Part shown: piece by piece, positions 8,580 to 17,431 of the stretch | Layout of the letters: each line of letters begins with the position of its first letter | Numbering within the stretch: the stretch's first letter is position 1 | Source: Nonlabens tegetincola | Lineage (GTDB): Bacteria > Bacteroidota > Bacteroidia > Flavobacteriales > Flavobacteriaceae | Length of the DNA stretch: 64,000 nucleotides | Assembly (NCBI RefSeq): GCF_002954355.1 | Contig: NZ_MQVV01000016.1 | Location: 405,906 to 469,905, forward strand | Direction of reading: 5' to 3' | Position numbers and translations under genes: made by a program | The notes under the pieces: generated by a model | Told to the model about the DNA's origin: nothing | Seen by the model: the letters and a program-made list of their open reading frames with translations, nothing else | The model's database searches: none

Positions 8580-9764
8580 ATGGGAAAAAGTCATTTTATA
8601 GTTTCGATTTGTTTATTAGTCTTGAGTACCATCTTTATAGGTTGTCAAGAATCCAATGATGAAGTAATTTTAACTGAGCAAGAGATCCTTAATAATCATT
8701 TTACAAACATCAGTTTATCTACAACACTACCCTATCAAAACACGCAAGTACCTAACTATATAAGATTCGTAAATACAGGAAATGATGTTGAAAATGAAAA
8801 AGCGCAATTAGGTAGAGTTTTATTTTACGATAAAAACTTATCTATTGATAATTCTATTTCTTGTGCAAGTTGCCATATTCAGTCTCATGCTTTTGGCGAT
8901 CTTAACATGGCAAGTATAGGTGTTAATGGAATTACTACAAGGCACAGTATGCGGCTAGTAAATGCCGGTTATAGACCAGGAACTTCTTATTTTTGGGATG
9001 AAAGAGCTAGTTCTCTAGAAGATCAAGTATTACAACCTATTCAAGATCATATAGAGATGGGTTTTAGCGGTTCCAATGACTCAAATACTTTGGAGTCTTT
9101 GGTTCAAAAACTACAATCCTTAGAGTATTATCCAGTACTCTTTAAACAAGTATACGGCAATGAACAAGTAACAACAGAAGGCATTCAAGAGTCTTTGGCT
9201 AATTTTGTTTTAAGCATTCAGTCTTTTGATTCAAAATTTGATGAAGGTCTTGTTCAAACTGGAAATATCAATACTCCATTTCCAAATTTTACCCCATCTG
9301 AAAATCGTGGTAAAAGACTGTTTAATACGCCAGCTGTCAATGGTGGTGCAGGTTGTGTGAGTTGCCATGCAGGTCCTGAGTTTGCCATAAGAGATGACAT
9401 CCATAATAATGGTGTAATAGGAGTGCTTAACAATCCGAATTTAAATGATCATGATAATACTAGATCTCCTAGCCTACGTGATCTCACCGATCCTATGGGA
9501 AATTTAAATGGTCCTTTAATGCACGACGCCTCTTTGTCAACGCTGTTAGAGATCGTCAACCATTACAATCAAATTGATATAGCAAACCAACAATTATTAG
9601 ACCCTTTATTGTTCTCTTCTGTAGGGCCAACTGGACCAGTTGGTCAAGATTTACAACTTACTGAAACACAAAAGGAAGATCTCATCAACTTTTTAAGAAC
9701 CCTTTCAGGCAACTCAGTCTATACTGATGAAAAATGGAGTAATCCATTTATCCAACCTAATTAA
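8580..9764 (+). CDS. Di-haem cytochrome c peroxidase family lipoprotein
   Basis: A 394-residue predicted lipoprotein (lipobox FIGC, Cys22) of the CCP/MauG family. Two haem c motifs are visible: CASCH at 95-99 and CVSCH near 258-263. The CCP context GRVLFYDKNLSIDNSISC and the later NHYNQ segment also fit. It probably reduces peroxide with electrons from a periplasmic cytochrome. I start at ATG 8580; TTG 8574 in frame would add only two residues. The last 8 bases overlap the stop end of the convergent GH25 gene. Confidence 0.92.
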   Translation: MGKSHFIVSICLLVLSTIFIGCQESNDEVILTEQEILNNHFTNISLSTTLPYQNTQVPNYIRFVNTGNDVENEKAQLGRVLFYDKNLSIDNSISCASCHIQSHAFGDLNMASIGVNGITTRHSMRLVNAGYRPGTSYFWDERASSLEDQVLQPIQDHIEMGFSGSNDSNTLESLVQKLQSLEYYPVLFKQVYGNEQVTTEGIQESLANFVLSIQSFDSKFDEGLVQTGNINTPFPNFTPSENRGKRLFNTPAVNGGAGCVSCHAGPEFAIRDDIHNNGVIGVLNNPNLNDHDNTRSPSLRDLTDPMGNLNGPLMHDASLSTLLEIVNHYNQIDIANQQLLDPLLFSSVGPTGPVGQDLQLTETQKEDLINFLRTLSGNSVYTDEKWSNPFIQPN

Positions 9765-10500
9765 TTAATAGTTTATTATATGTGTTCTCATCGTGGCGAT
9801 AAACATTGCCATCAACAAGAGGCTTTATACCGGGAACAGCAAGCTTATCAGTAAACTGCCAAAAATCCCAATCACCTTCTGGTTGACCACTATAGCTATA
9901 ATTGGCAATCCACAGCCTAGGATAATTTTTAAAATAATCATCGCTAGATAAATAATCCTTGTAATAACTAGCTCCTGTATAAAGAATAGGAGCTACTCCA
10001 TAATGTTTTTTAATAATAGAAATCCAATTTTTAAGTCCTTTTCTCAGGTTTTCTATTGATTGTATGCTAGAGACATCTTCAATATCAAGAACAGGTGGTA
10101 AATCACCTTTCTTTAAATCTACCGTTTTAATAAAATTTTTTGCTTGTTGAGTGCTGTTAACATTGGCCCAATAATAATGATAGGCACCACGATTTATGTC
10201 TAAGACTTGTGATTCTTCCCAATTTCTTTTGAACCTTTTATCTTTTTCCACTCCTACAGTTGCCCTTATAAAAACAAATTGTAAGCTTCTTTCTGGATTA
10301 GGATAGGTCACCTTATCCCATTCAATTACTCCTTGATGATGTGATACATCGATTCCTTGAATACTATATTTTTCAATACGATTTTCAAAATGAACGTTAG
10401 TTGGTTTAATTGATGAAAAATTGCTGTAATCCCGATAAAAATAAAATGCTACGACTAGAGAAATAACGGCGGTGATCAATAAAATTTTAGACCTCTTCAT
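9757..10500 (-). CDS. Membrane-anchored GH25 muramidase (lysozyme)
   Basis: A 247-residue protein with an N-terminal membrane anchor (about 5-22) and a glycoside hydrolase family 25 domain. Motifs are GIDVSHHQG (Asp51), FVFIRATVG, RGAYHYYW, VLDIEDVSS (catalytic Asp-x-Glu), PILYTGASYY and WDFWQFTD. Family members cleave the MurNAc-GlcNAc bond of peptidoglycan. It faces the periplasm and may serve wall remodelling. It is convergent with, and overlaps by 8 bases, the cytochrome peroxidase. Confidence 0.92.
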   Translation of the reverse strand: MKRSKILLITAVISLVVAFYFYRDYSNFSSIKPTNVHFENRIEKYSIQGIDVSHHQGVIEWDKVTYPNPERSLQFVFIRATVGVEKDKRFKRNWEESQVLDINRGAYHYYWANVNSTQQAKNFIKTVDLKKGDLPPVLDIEDVSSIQSIENLRKGLKNWISIIKKHYGVAPILYTGASYYKDYLSSDDYFKNYPRLWIANYSYSGQPEGDWDFWQFTDKLAVPGIKPLVDGNVYRHDENTYNKLLIN

Positions 10501-10522
10501 GTATAACTGTCTATTTAATAAG

Positions 10523-10879
10523 TTATCTATTCAGTCTAAGATTTTGTAATTCTATCAAGGTTTCTAACAACACTTTATTGTCCATATCGTCTATAGAAAA
10601 ATACCTCAACGACCTCATACGCTTACGCCCTTCACCAGCAACCAATTTATTGTGTTTATTGGATAATTCACTTCCATATGCGAGTCCTAGGTCCACATAT
10701 TTCCTTCTAAAATTTATATAACAAAACATGATATTTCCCTTTAGGTAATAAAAAGGTAAACTCCATTTATATTTTAGAACGGCATCTGGGAAATTTGAAC
10801 TTATCAATACGTGTAAGTCCATCATAATATGATTGAAAGGTTCTGGAGCTTTGTAGATATAATCTTCTGCCGGATTCAT
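10523..10879 (-). CDS. DUF1801-domain protein
   Basis: A 118-residue cytosolic protein with the DUF1801 (YdhG-like) pattern: SSNFPDAVLKYKWSLPFYYL, then MFCYINFRRKYVDLGLAYG, and a C-terminal charged helix. Family function is unknown; related folds bind small ligands. It lies 22 bases upstream of the GH25 gene on the same strand and may be co-transcribed. It is divergent from the tricorn-like protease, with a palindrome copy between. Confidence 0.82.
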   Translation of the reverse strand: MNPAEDYIYKAPEPFNHIMMDLHVLISSNFPDAVLKYKWSLPFYYLKGNIMFCYINFRRKYVDLGLAYGSELSNKHNKLVAGEGRKRMRSLRYFSIDDMDNKVLLETLIELQNLRLNR

Positions 10880-10901
10880 GTGGTTAATTTAGTGGTTATT
10901 A

Positions 10902-10917
10902 CGCTTTCGCGAAAGCG
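10902..10917. repeat. 16-bp palindrome CGCTTTCGCGAAAGCG, copy 3, intergenic
   Basis: Exact copy in the 75-base divergent gap between the DUF1801 gene and the tricorn-like protease gene; one of only two copies outside genes. Confidence 0.95.
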
Positions 10918-10954
10918 TAATTTCGTAAATTTAAGCTCTGACTAAAATAAAATT

Positions 10955-13900
10955 ATGAAAACTATTTTCTTCCTTTTCTTCCCTATTTTAATTTTTGCTC
11001 AAGGTAGTAGGTTGCTTAGACAGCCAACTATTCATGAAAATAAAGTTGCTTTTGTTTATGCTAACGACTTGTGGTTATCAAGTACCGATGGTAGTCAAGC
11101 TATTAGATTAACTTCACATGAAGGCTATGAAAGTGCTCCGCATTTTTCTCCAGATGGTAAACATATAGCATTCACGGGACAATATGACGGAAATATAGAT
11201 GTGTATGTGATTCCCACGAATGGAGGTTCACCTAAACGTTTAACCTACCATCCTGAAGGAGATTTTGTACAAGGCTGGACTCCTGATGGAGAGATTATTT
11301 TTAGAAGTGGTAGATCAGGAACTCCTACTAGACTTAATAAGTTTTACACCATAGGAATCAATGATGCATTTCCAAAAGAAATGCCCTTAACACGAGCTAG
11401 TTACGGAGAAATCTCGCCTAATGGAAAGTATGTTGCTTATACTCCAATTACTAGCTGGGATCCAGAATGGCGCAACTATCGCGGTGGACAAGCCATGCCC
11501 TTATGGATTGTTAACCTCTCAAATTTTGAATTACAAACAACGCCACAAAAAGATCAAGAAAGGCATTTGGATCCAGTATGGATAGATGATACCGTTTACT
11601 ATCTTTCGGAACGGGATTACACTTCCAATATTTGGTCATTCAATATTCATACAAAAGAAGAAAAACAAATTACCTTTCATAAAAAATTTGATGTAAAAAG
11701 TCTTGATGCAGATAAGAATCAAATTATTTATGAACACGCTGGCTTTTTGAAACTTCTCAATCCTATAAATGGTGATACAAAACAAATTGTTATTAACGTA
11801 CAGGCCGATATCAATGATTACCGACCGCACTGGAGTGAGATAAAGGACAAAGATTTACAAAATGCTGATATTTCCTCTAATGGTAAACGGGTGTTGTTTG
11901 AACATAGAGGTGAGATTTTTACTGTCCCTAAAGAAAATGGCTCATGGAGAAATATTTCAAAAAATTCATCTTCTGCAGATAGGAATCCAATTTGGTCTCC
12001 AATAGGAGATAAAATAGCATATTTTAGCGATCGCACAGGTGAATACAAGCTGTACATTACTGATATTTTTGGAGAAGTAGAACAAGAGATTTCAATCCCA
12101 CAAAGCACTTTCTTTTTTAAGCCTGCTTGGTCTCCTGATGGTAAATACATCGCTTTTACAGATACTCACTACAATCTCTGGATAACTAATTTAGAAACCT
12201 CTAAAAGCTATATTGCAGATACTGATACCTATGCTCACCCCAACCGAACGATGAATCCTACCTGGTCACCCGATAGTAAATGGGTGGCTTACTCAAAACA
12301 ACAGGAAAGTCATTTTAAATCTATTCAAGTACACAACATAGAAAATAAAAATACATTTCAAATAACCCATCCATTGGCTGATTGTATAAGTCCTGTATGG
12401 GATAAAAACGGTAAATACGTCTATACACTTGCAAGTACAGATTATGGACTTGAATCAGGTTGGTTAGACATGAGTAATTATGACCCAAAAACTTCACGCA
12501 ATCTTTATGCTGTTGTTTTAAATAAAACAGATAAAGCTCCTGTGACTATAAGTAGTGATGAAAGTATAGAGAAATCTGCTTCTCAAGAAAAAGATAATGA
12601 TTCCAATAATGCAAATGAAGCAAAGAATGTAGTCATAAATCAAAATGGAATATTTGAAAGAATGGTGAGTTTAAAATTACCAACAGAACAGTATGTTGAG
12701 ATGTTTGCCGGACCTGAAAATGAGCTTTTTATTTTACGAAAAAGTGATCGTAAAGTAGGGAAAAATAAAGGTGAATTAATAAAATATAATATTCCTAAAG
12801 AGAAATTTGATCTGTTTATTGATGATGTTTCAAAAATTAAAACATCAATCCATGGTAATCAAATCTTACTCTATTCACAGAATACCTGGAAAAGCACTTC
12901 AACAAATTCAAAGACTGTAAAGAATGATGATAAAATAAAAACGAATCTTAAAATGCTTGTAGAACCTCAAAAAGAGTTTCAACAAATATTTAAAGAAGGA
13001 TGGAGATATATGAGGGATTTTCTTTATGTCGACAATATTCATGGAGCTCCATGGGATGAAATTTATGAGTGGTACTCACCATGGGTAAAACATGCCCAAC
13101 ATAGAACAGACTTGAACTATATCATTGATATAATAAGCGGTGAAGTAGCAATAGGTCACAGCTATGTTTCAGGCGGTGACCTGCCTGATGTTAATCGAGT
13201 TCCTACAGGCCTTTTAGGTGCGGATATTACGTTGAAAAAAAATGGTTATCAAATTTCCAAAATTTATTCAACTGGAGCTTACAACCCAAATCTTGTTGCC
13301 CCTTTATCAATCCCAGGTTTAAATATTCAAGAAGGAGATTACATCATTGAGGTAAATGGTGTTAAAGTATCACCAGATTCTAACATTTATAAATTATTTG
13401 AACAAACAGCTAACCGTGAAATACAAATTACAGTATCAAAGGAAGCAAGTGGTAAGACATCAAGAAAACTAATGATTAAACCTATTCAATCAGAAAGAGG
13501 ATTACGTTCAGAAAATTGGATTGAAAACAATAGACGCAAAGTCGATGAAATGTCCAATGGTCAATTAGCTTACGTTTACGTGCCTAATACCTCACAAGCT
13601 GGATTTGTATCCTTCAACAGATATTACTTCAGTCAACAAGATAAAAAAGGGGTCATTATTGATGAAAGAAATAATGGTGGTGGTAGCGCTGCAGATTATA
13701 TAATCGATATTTTGAAAAGAAAACCATTCGGTTTTTTTAATAGTAAAGCAGGAGATAGAAAACCTTGGACCACGCCTATGGCAGGAATTTTTGGACCTAA
13801 AGTGATGATCATAAATGAAAGAGCTGGATCTGGAGGAGATTTACTACCATATATGTTTAAGAAAGCTCAGTTAGGTCCATTGGTAGGTACAAGGACTTGG

Positions 13901-14200
13901 GGTGGACTAGTAGGTACATGGGACACTCCTAACTTTATAGATGGAGGAAGAATGGTTGCTCCAAGAGGTGGATTTTACGATTTGCAAGGGAATTGGGCTG
14001 TTGAAGGAGTAGGTGTATCGCCGGATATAGAAGTGATACAAGAACCTAAAGAAACTGTAAAAGGCAAAGATCCACAGTTGGAAAAGGCAGTAAAGGAAGC
14101 TTTAAAATTATTACCTAAAGAAGAATTTATATTCAAAAAAGATCCTGCCGATCCTGTGAGGTGGAAGAGGCCTGATGGTTATCAAAATGATCAAGATTAA
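10955..14200 (+). CDS. Tricorn-like S41 protease, secreted
   Basis: A 1081-residue protein with a signal peptide (MKTIFFLFFPILIFAQ). Two N-terminal TolB/WD-like propeller regions follow, with repeats such as SPDGKHIAFTG, SPIGDKIAYFSD, SPDGKYIAFTD and SPDSKWVAYSK. Next are a tricorn core, a PDZ domain (about 785-850, with EGDYIIEVNGVKV), and the C-terminal S41 serine protease domain with NERAGSGGDLLPY; the nucleophile is likely Ser959. The family degrades peptides; here it is probably periplasmic. A Ser/Asn/Lys-rich linker lies near 530-560. Confidence 0.92.
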   Translation: MKTIFFLFFPILIFAQGSRLLRQPTIHENKVAFVYANDLWLSSTDGSQAIRLTSHEGYESAPHFSPDGKHIAFTGQYDGNIDVYVIPTNGGSPKRLTYHPEGDFVQGWTPDGEIIFRSGRSGTPTRLNKFYTIGINDAFPKEMPLTRASYGEISPNGKYVAYTPITSWDPEWRNYRGGQAMPLWIVNLSNFELQTTPQKDQERHLDPVWIDDTVYYLSERDYTSNIWSFNIHTKEEKQITFHKKFDVKSLDADKNQIIYEHAGFLKLLNPINGDTKQIVINVQADINDYRPHWSEIKDKDLQNADISSNGKRVLFEHRGEIFTVPKENGSWRNISKNSSSADRNPIWSPIGDKIAYFSDRTGEYKLYITDIFGEVEQEISIPQSTFFFKPAWSPDGKYIAFTDTHYNLWITNLETSKSYIADTDTYAHPNRTMNPTWSPDSKWVAYSKQQESHFKSIQVHNIENKNTFQITHPLADCISPVWDKNGKYVYTLASTDYGLESGWLDMSNYDPKTSRNLYAVVLNKTDKAPVTISSDESIEKSASQEKDNDSNNANEAKNVVINQNGIFERMVSLKLPTEQYVEMFAGPENELFILRKSDRKVGKNKGELIKYNIPKEKFDLFIDDVSKIKTSIHGNQILLYSQNTWKSTSTNSKTVKNDDKIKTNLKMLVEPQKEFQQIFKEGWRYMRDFLYVDNIHGAPWDEIYEWYSPWVKHAQHRTDLNYIIDIISGEVAIGHSYVSGGDLPDVNRVPTGLLGADITLKKNGYQISKIYSTGAYNPNLVAPLSIPGLNIQEGDYIIEVNGVKVSPDSNIYKLFEQTANREIQITVSKEASGKTSRKLMIKPIQSERGLRSENWIENNRRKVDEMSNGQLAYVYVPNTSQAGFVSFNRYYFSQQDKKGVIIDERNNGGGSAADYIIDILKRKPFGFFNSKAGDRKPWTTPMAGIFGPKVMIINERAGSGGDLLPYMFKKAQLGPLVGTRTWGGLVGTWDTPNFIDGGRMVAPRGGFYDLQGNWAVEGVGVSPDIEVIQEPKETVKGKDPQLEKAVKEALKLLPKEEFIFKKDPADPVRWKRPDGYQNDQD

Positions 14201-14212
14201 ATTAAATAATGT

Positions 14213-14242
14213 AAAAAAGTCCTGAAATAATTCAGGCTTTTT
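14213..14242 (+). terminator. Rho-independent terminator after the tricorn-like gene
   Basis: The arms AAAGTCCTGAA and TTCAGGCTTT form a stem with one mismatch region and an ATAA loop, followed by T residues. Confidence 0.7.
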
Positions 14243-14253
14243 GATTCTAAAAC

Positions 14254-14284
14254 TTTGTAGAATTAAATAATTAGTTTTACTTTG
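14254..14284 (+). promoter_or_regulatory. Candidate promoter of the membrane-protein operon
   Basis: TTTG at 14254-14257, a 19-base spacer, then TTACTTTG at 14277-14284. This is close to the flavobacterial TTTG / TAnnTTTG promoter, with one mismatch in the -7 box. The -7 part overlaps the operator-like repeat at 14276. Confidence 0.45.
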
Positions 14285-14305
14285 TATTTCAAAGTTCTTT
14301 TAAAA
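14276..14305 (+). promoter_or_regulatory. Operator-like 30-bp element, copy 1
   Basis: Contains the inverted repeat ACTTTG (14279) - 5 bases - CAAAGT (14290), then a CTTTTAAAA tail reaching the ATG of the first gene. It matches 26 of 30 bases with the element at 15268. It covers the presumed -7 box and transcription start, where a repressor would act. The small winged-helix protein two genes on is the natural candidate to bind it. Confidence 0.55.
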
Positions 14306-14943
14306 TGACAAAAGAAAAGTATCTACAAGACATCGCCGAAATTAAAAACATCATGAATCGGTCCACACGATTCATATCGCTTTCAGGATTGAGCGGCATA
14401 CTAGCAGGCTTTTATGCCATTATCGGTGGAATAATCGGTTTTTTTATTTTACAAAGAGCTCAAATCAATGGCTACACCGATTCATTCGACAGAATGATAT
14501 CCACACCTTTTAATCAAAATACGAGTGTTCAAATCATTCTTGTAGCAATCGTAGTACTTGTTCTTGCTGTAATAACTGCTTTTTTCCTAACTAAAGCAAA
14601 AGCTAAAAAGTATAACCAAAAAATATGGACGAAACAATCTATAAGATTGGTTCTTAATTTTTTAGCTCCATTAAGTATAGGTGGTTTGTTTACATTAATC
14701 ATGCTGTACTATGGATTTATAGGATTAGTTGCACCGTGCATGCTTATCTTTTATGGACTAGCCTGCATGAATGCATCTCATTTCACACTAGGGACAGTTA
14801 AGTATTTAGGTCTTACTTGCGCTATTTTGGGTTTATTGAACTTAGTGTTCATTGGATATGGCCTCTATTTTTGGGTGGCTGGTTTTGGAATTTGCCATAT
14901 CTTATATGGAAGTATTATGTATATTAAATACGACAAGCAATAA
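14305..14943 (+). CDS. Multi-pass membrane protein of unknown function
   Basis: A 212-residue inner-membrane protein with about six hydrophobic segments; the first is near 27-50 and the last near 185-205. A short cytosolic amphipathic N-terminus (MTKEKYLQDIAEIKNIMNRS) precedes them. I do not recognise a named family. It is the first gene of an operon with a winged-helix regulator (3 bases downstream), a Coq4-like gene and several DUF membrane proteins. Confidence 0.8.
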   Translation: MTKEKYLQDIAEIKNIMNRSTRFISLSGLSGILAGFYAIIGGIIGFFILQRAQINGYTDSFDRMISTPFNQNTSVQIILVAIVVLVLAVITAFFLTKAKAKKYNQKIWTKQSIRLVLNFLAPLSIGGLFTLIMLYYGFIGLVAPCMLIFYGLACMNASHFTLGTVKYLGLTCAILGLLNLVFIGYGLYFWVAGFGICHILYGSIMYIKYDKQ

Positions 14944-14946
14944 CCA

Positions 14947-15240
14947 GTGAGTATCATTGACAAGTTAAATAAAGCATTTGATCATAGAATAAGATTAGGA
15001 ATCATGTCTATTCTAATAGTTAACGATGCTGCAGATTTTAAACAACTTAAAGAAGAGTTAGGAGTTACCGATGGTAATCTAGCTAGTCATACCAAAGCTT
15101 TAGAAAAAGAAAAATATATAAGAGTTGAGAAATCTTTTATAGGTAGAAAACCAAATACCAAATACATTATAACTCAGCACGGTAAAGAAGCCTTTACCTC
15201 TCATATTAATGCGTTAGAAAAATTAATTAAAAATGGCTAA
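14947..15240 (+). CDS. Small winged-helix transcriptional regulator
   Basis: A 97-residue protein that is almost only a winged-helix domain, of the MarR/ArsR-like HTH_34 type: KAFDHRIRLGIMSIL, then the recognition region LKEELGVTDGNLASHTKALE, then the wing GRKPNTKYIITQHG. It starts with GTG, 3 bases after the membrane gene; the N-terminus SIIDKLNKAFD fits the family. It is probably the local repressor of its own operon through the ACTTTG...CAAAGT elements. No ligand domain is present. Confidence 0.88.
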   Translation: MSIIDKLNKAFDHRIRLGIMSILIVNDAADFKQLKEELGVTDGNLASHTKALEKEKYIRVEKSFIGRKPNTKYIITQHGKEAFTSHINALEKLIKNG

Positions 15241-15242
15241 TT

Positions 15243-15758
15243 ATGAATAAACTATTTTTTTTACCTATTTACTTTGAAATTCAAAGTACTTTAAAAACCA
15301 TTAGAGAAGTCTTAATTTCGTCTCTATTTAGAATATCTAGTCAGATTTATATCGCGATTAAACCTGCATCACCGTGGGATATATCTGTAAAAGAACTGCT
15401 GCAATATCATTATACCACACTGGGATTTCATTTGGGATGCTTTTTACTCAAACATGATTTTACACCACAGCCTAAATGTGAAGATCATGACATCTTCCAT
15501 CTAATCACAGGATATGATATAGACACTTCTAATGAAATTGCGATGCAATTTTGGTTATTCGGTAACGGCAAGCGCAGTTACTACATACCTATTGCTTTAT
15601 TAGCTGGTATTCTATTTTATCCAGACTCCTACTCCTTATTTAAGACTGCTTTGAAAAATGGTCGGGAATCATTGCCGGTTTATCACAAAAATTATCGGGA
15701 TCTATTACACATTCCGATTTCACAATTAAAACCAGTTAAAACAACTTATAAATTATAG
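15243..15758 (+). CDS. Coq4-like protein
   Basis: A 171-residue protein with the Coq4 metal-binding signature HDxxH-x11-E: HDIFHLITGYDIDTSNE. The family pattern EIAMQFWLFGNG follows. In eukaryotes COQ4 acts in ubiquinone ring modification; bacteria of this phylum normally make menaquinone, so the role here is unknown. It starts 2 bases after the regulator. The 5' end of its coding region holds the second operator-like element (15268-15297), read as part of YFEIQSTLK. No signal peptide is evident. Confidence 0.78.
   Translation: MNKLFFLPIYFEIQSTLKTIREVLISSLFRISSQIYIAIKPASPWDISVKELLQYHYTTLGFHLGCFLLKHDFTPQPKCEDHDIFHLITGYDIDTSNEIAMQFWLFGNGKRSYYIPIALLAGILFYPDSYSLFKTALKNGRESLPVYHKNYRDLLHIPISQLKPVKTTYKL
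15268..15297 (+). promoter_or_regulatory. Operator-like 30-bp element, copy 2, inside the Coq4-like gene
   Basis: Contains a perfect inverted repeat of 8-base arms, ACTTTGAA-A-TTCAAAGT (15271-15287), preceded by TTT and followed by a CTTTAAAA-like tail as in copy 1. It starts 25 bases into the coding region. Confidence 0.5.
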
Positions 15759-15762
15759 CATC

Positions 15763-17136
15763 ATGAAATCAATTTTATCAATATTAGGTGGTATCGTCTT
15801 CGCTTACCTATTTTATTCGCAAGGAATGGGATTAAATACTGTTTTTTACACCGTATTTATATTAATTATTCTGGTACTTCAACAAAAATTTGTTCTCCTT
15901 AAAAAACCTGTACTAGTTAGTGCTTGCTTGTGGCTAGGAACTGCCATAGCAGTTAGTTGGCACAGTAATAAACTTAATAATTTTATGTACTGCCTAATGG
16001 GTATACAAACCATAGGAGCTGTTGTTTATTACCAATCGAGTATTTACATCAAGTGGATAAATGGAATTTTCAATATACTATTCGGTTCATTACATCGCTT
16101 TTTTGAAAAGCCACAAACAACTCAAATTAAGGAGAAATCTAGTACTAGCTTCCTACAATACTTAAAGTACTTTGGCATCCCAACTTTTCTCCTAATAGTA
16201 TTTCTCTTGCTGTATGCCAACTCAAATCCTGTCATGCAAAATATATTGGATAATATCGATTTTTCATTTCTCAATGGTTTATGGATTTTTACAGCATTTT
16301 TAGGCTCTTTACTCACAGCGAACATTTCTATGGGTCAACCTGTTGAGGAGTTAGTCAAATTTGATGAGAATTCTAAAAATGAGCTGCTATTTCCTTCGCA
16401 TTTAGACCTTTCATTATGCAAAGAGCAAAATAAAATAGGAACTTATTCCTTAATAGCGCTTAACGTTCTATTGATTTTCTTCTTAATTACAGAATTTGTA
16501 TTTATTACTCAAATAACTTATCAACCTGCTACATCCCTATCTAATGCTGTTCATCAAGGAGTCTATACCAGTATAGCTAGTATTATTTTGGCCCTAATAA
16601 TCATCGTTTATTTTTTCAGGGGACAGCTTAATTTTTTCAAGAAAAATCAATCACTGCGCAAAATAGCTTATTCATGGTTAGTTTTAAATCTTATCCTAAT
16701 CGGTAGCGTATGTATTAAAAATTATACCTACATAATTAATTTTGGACTCACTCCTAAAAGATTAGGAGTGATGATCTACTTATTCTTATGTGTTATTGGG
16801 ATAATTACAGTATACCTTAAAATCAAGCACAAACTTACCTTTACCTATTTACTGCGACGCAATTCCTATATCGCTACTCTACTCTTAGTAATGTATAGTT
16901 GGGTAAATTGGGACGCAATAATGACTTCTTACAATATAAAAAACAATCATATTGATACTGAATTGTTCTATGAACTATATCCTGGAAACGCGCTTATTCT
17001 TGAGGAAAATCCATCTATCAAAAAACAAATAATAAAGGAAGTGTATTCGCCTAAAATAAGTGAAAAATCAACTAAAAAAGACTGGCAAAGTAAAACCTAT
17101 CTGGACCTTCAATTAGAAAATCATGACACTTACTAA
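15763..17136 (+). CDS. DUF4153/DUF4173-like polytopic membrane protein
   Basis: A 457-residue inner-membrane protein with roughly ten or more hydrophobic helices. It has a cytosolic loop near 115-130 and the segment LLLYANSNPVMQNIL, resembling DUF4173/DUF4153 proteins. The function is unknown. It starts 4 bases after the Coq4-like gene, and its 3' end overlaps the next gene by 14 bases, so it is translationally linked. The soluble tail (about 395-457) is charged. Confidence 0.72.
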   Translation: MKSILSILGGIVFAYLFYSQGMGLNTVFYTVFILIILVLQQKFVLLKKPVLVSACLWLGTAIAVSWHSNKLNNFMYCLMGIQTIGAVVYYQSSIYIKWINGIFNILFGSLHRFFEKPQTTQIKEKSSTSFLQYLKYFGIPTFLLIVFLLLYANSNPVMQNILDNIDFSFLNGLWIFTAFLGSLLTANISMGQPVEELVKFDENSKNELLFPSHLDLSLCKEQNKIGTYSLIALNVLLIFFLITEFVFITQITYQPATSLSNAVHQGVYTSIASIILALIIIVYFFRGQLNFFKKNQSLRKIAYSWLVLNLILIGSVCIKNYTYIINFGLTPKRLGVMIYLFLCVIGIITVYLKIKHKLTFTYLLRRNSYIATLLLVMYSWVNWDAIMTSYNIKNNHIDTELFYELYPGNALILEENPSIKKQIIKEVYSPKISEKSTKKDWQSKTYLDLQLENHDTY

Positions 17137-17431
17137 ACTAAAAACTGTTCCCAAATTATGGTTGGTGATTCGGGTAGGATGGTCTTGTCTTGTCTTGGGT
17201 ACCATAATATTTCTTTGTGGATTGATGTTTCCGCATTATTACATCTATATTTTGGGATACTTGTACGTCATTTTTAGCGTAATTATTTCTTTGATAGCAT
17301 TACTCATTACTGTCATTACAATTATGATTAATAAAAGAAATTGTCAGTTAGGAATAATTGCTATCTATAGCCTATTAATTAACATACCTATCGCCTACTG
17401 GTATGCCCAAATTATCATCAGCTATGCATAA
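17123..17431 (+). CDS. Small membrane protein of unknown function
   Basis: A 102-residue protein with three predicted helices (about 15-37, 41-71 and 77-100) and little else. It overlaps the preceding DUF4153-like gene by 14 bases, and its 3' end overlaps the DUF1361 gene. Not recognised; its place in the operon is the only clue. Confidence 0.7.
   Translation: MTLTKLKTVPKLWLVIRVGWSCLVLGTIIFLCGLMFPHYYIYILGYLYVIFSVIISLIALLITVITIMINKRNCQLGIIAIYSLLINIPIAYWYAQIIISYA

Noticed and set aside
11818..12150. Minus-strand frame of 110 residues
   Set aside because: Lies inside the tricorn-like protease gene with no recognisable protein features.
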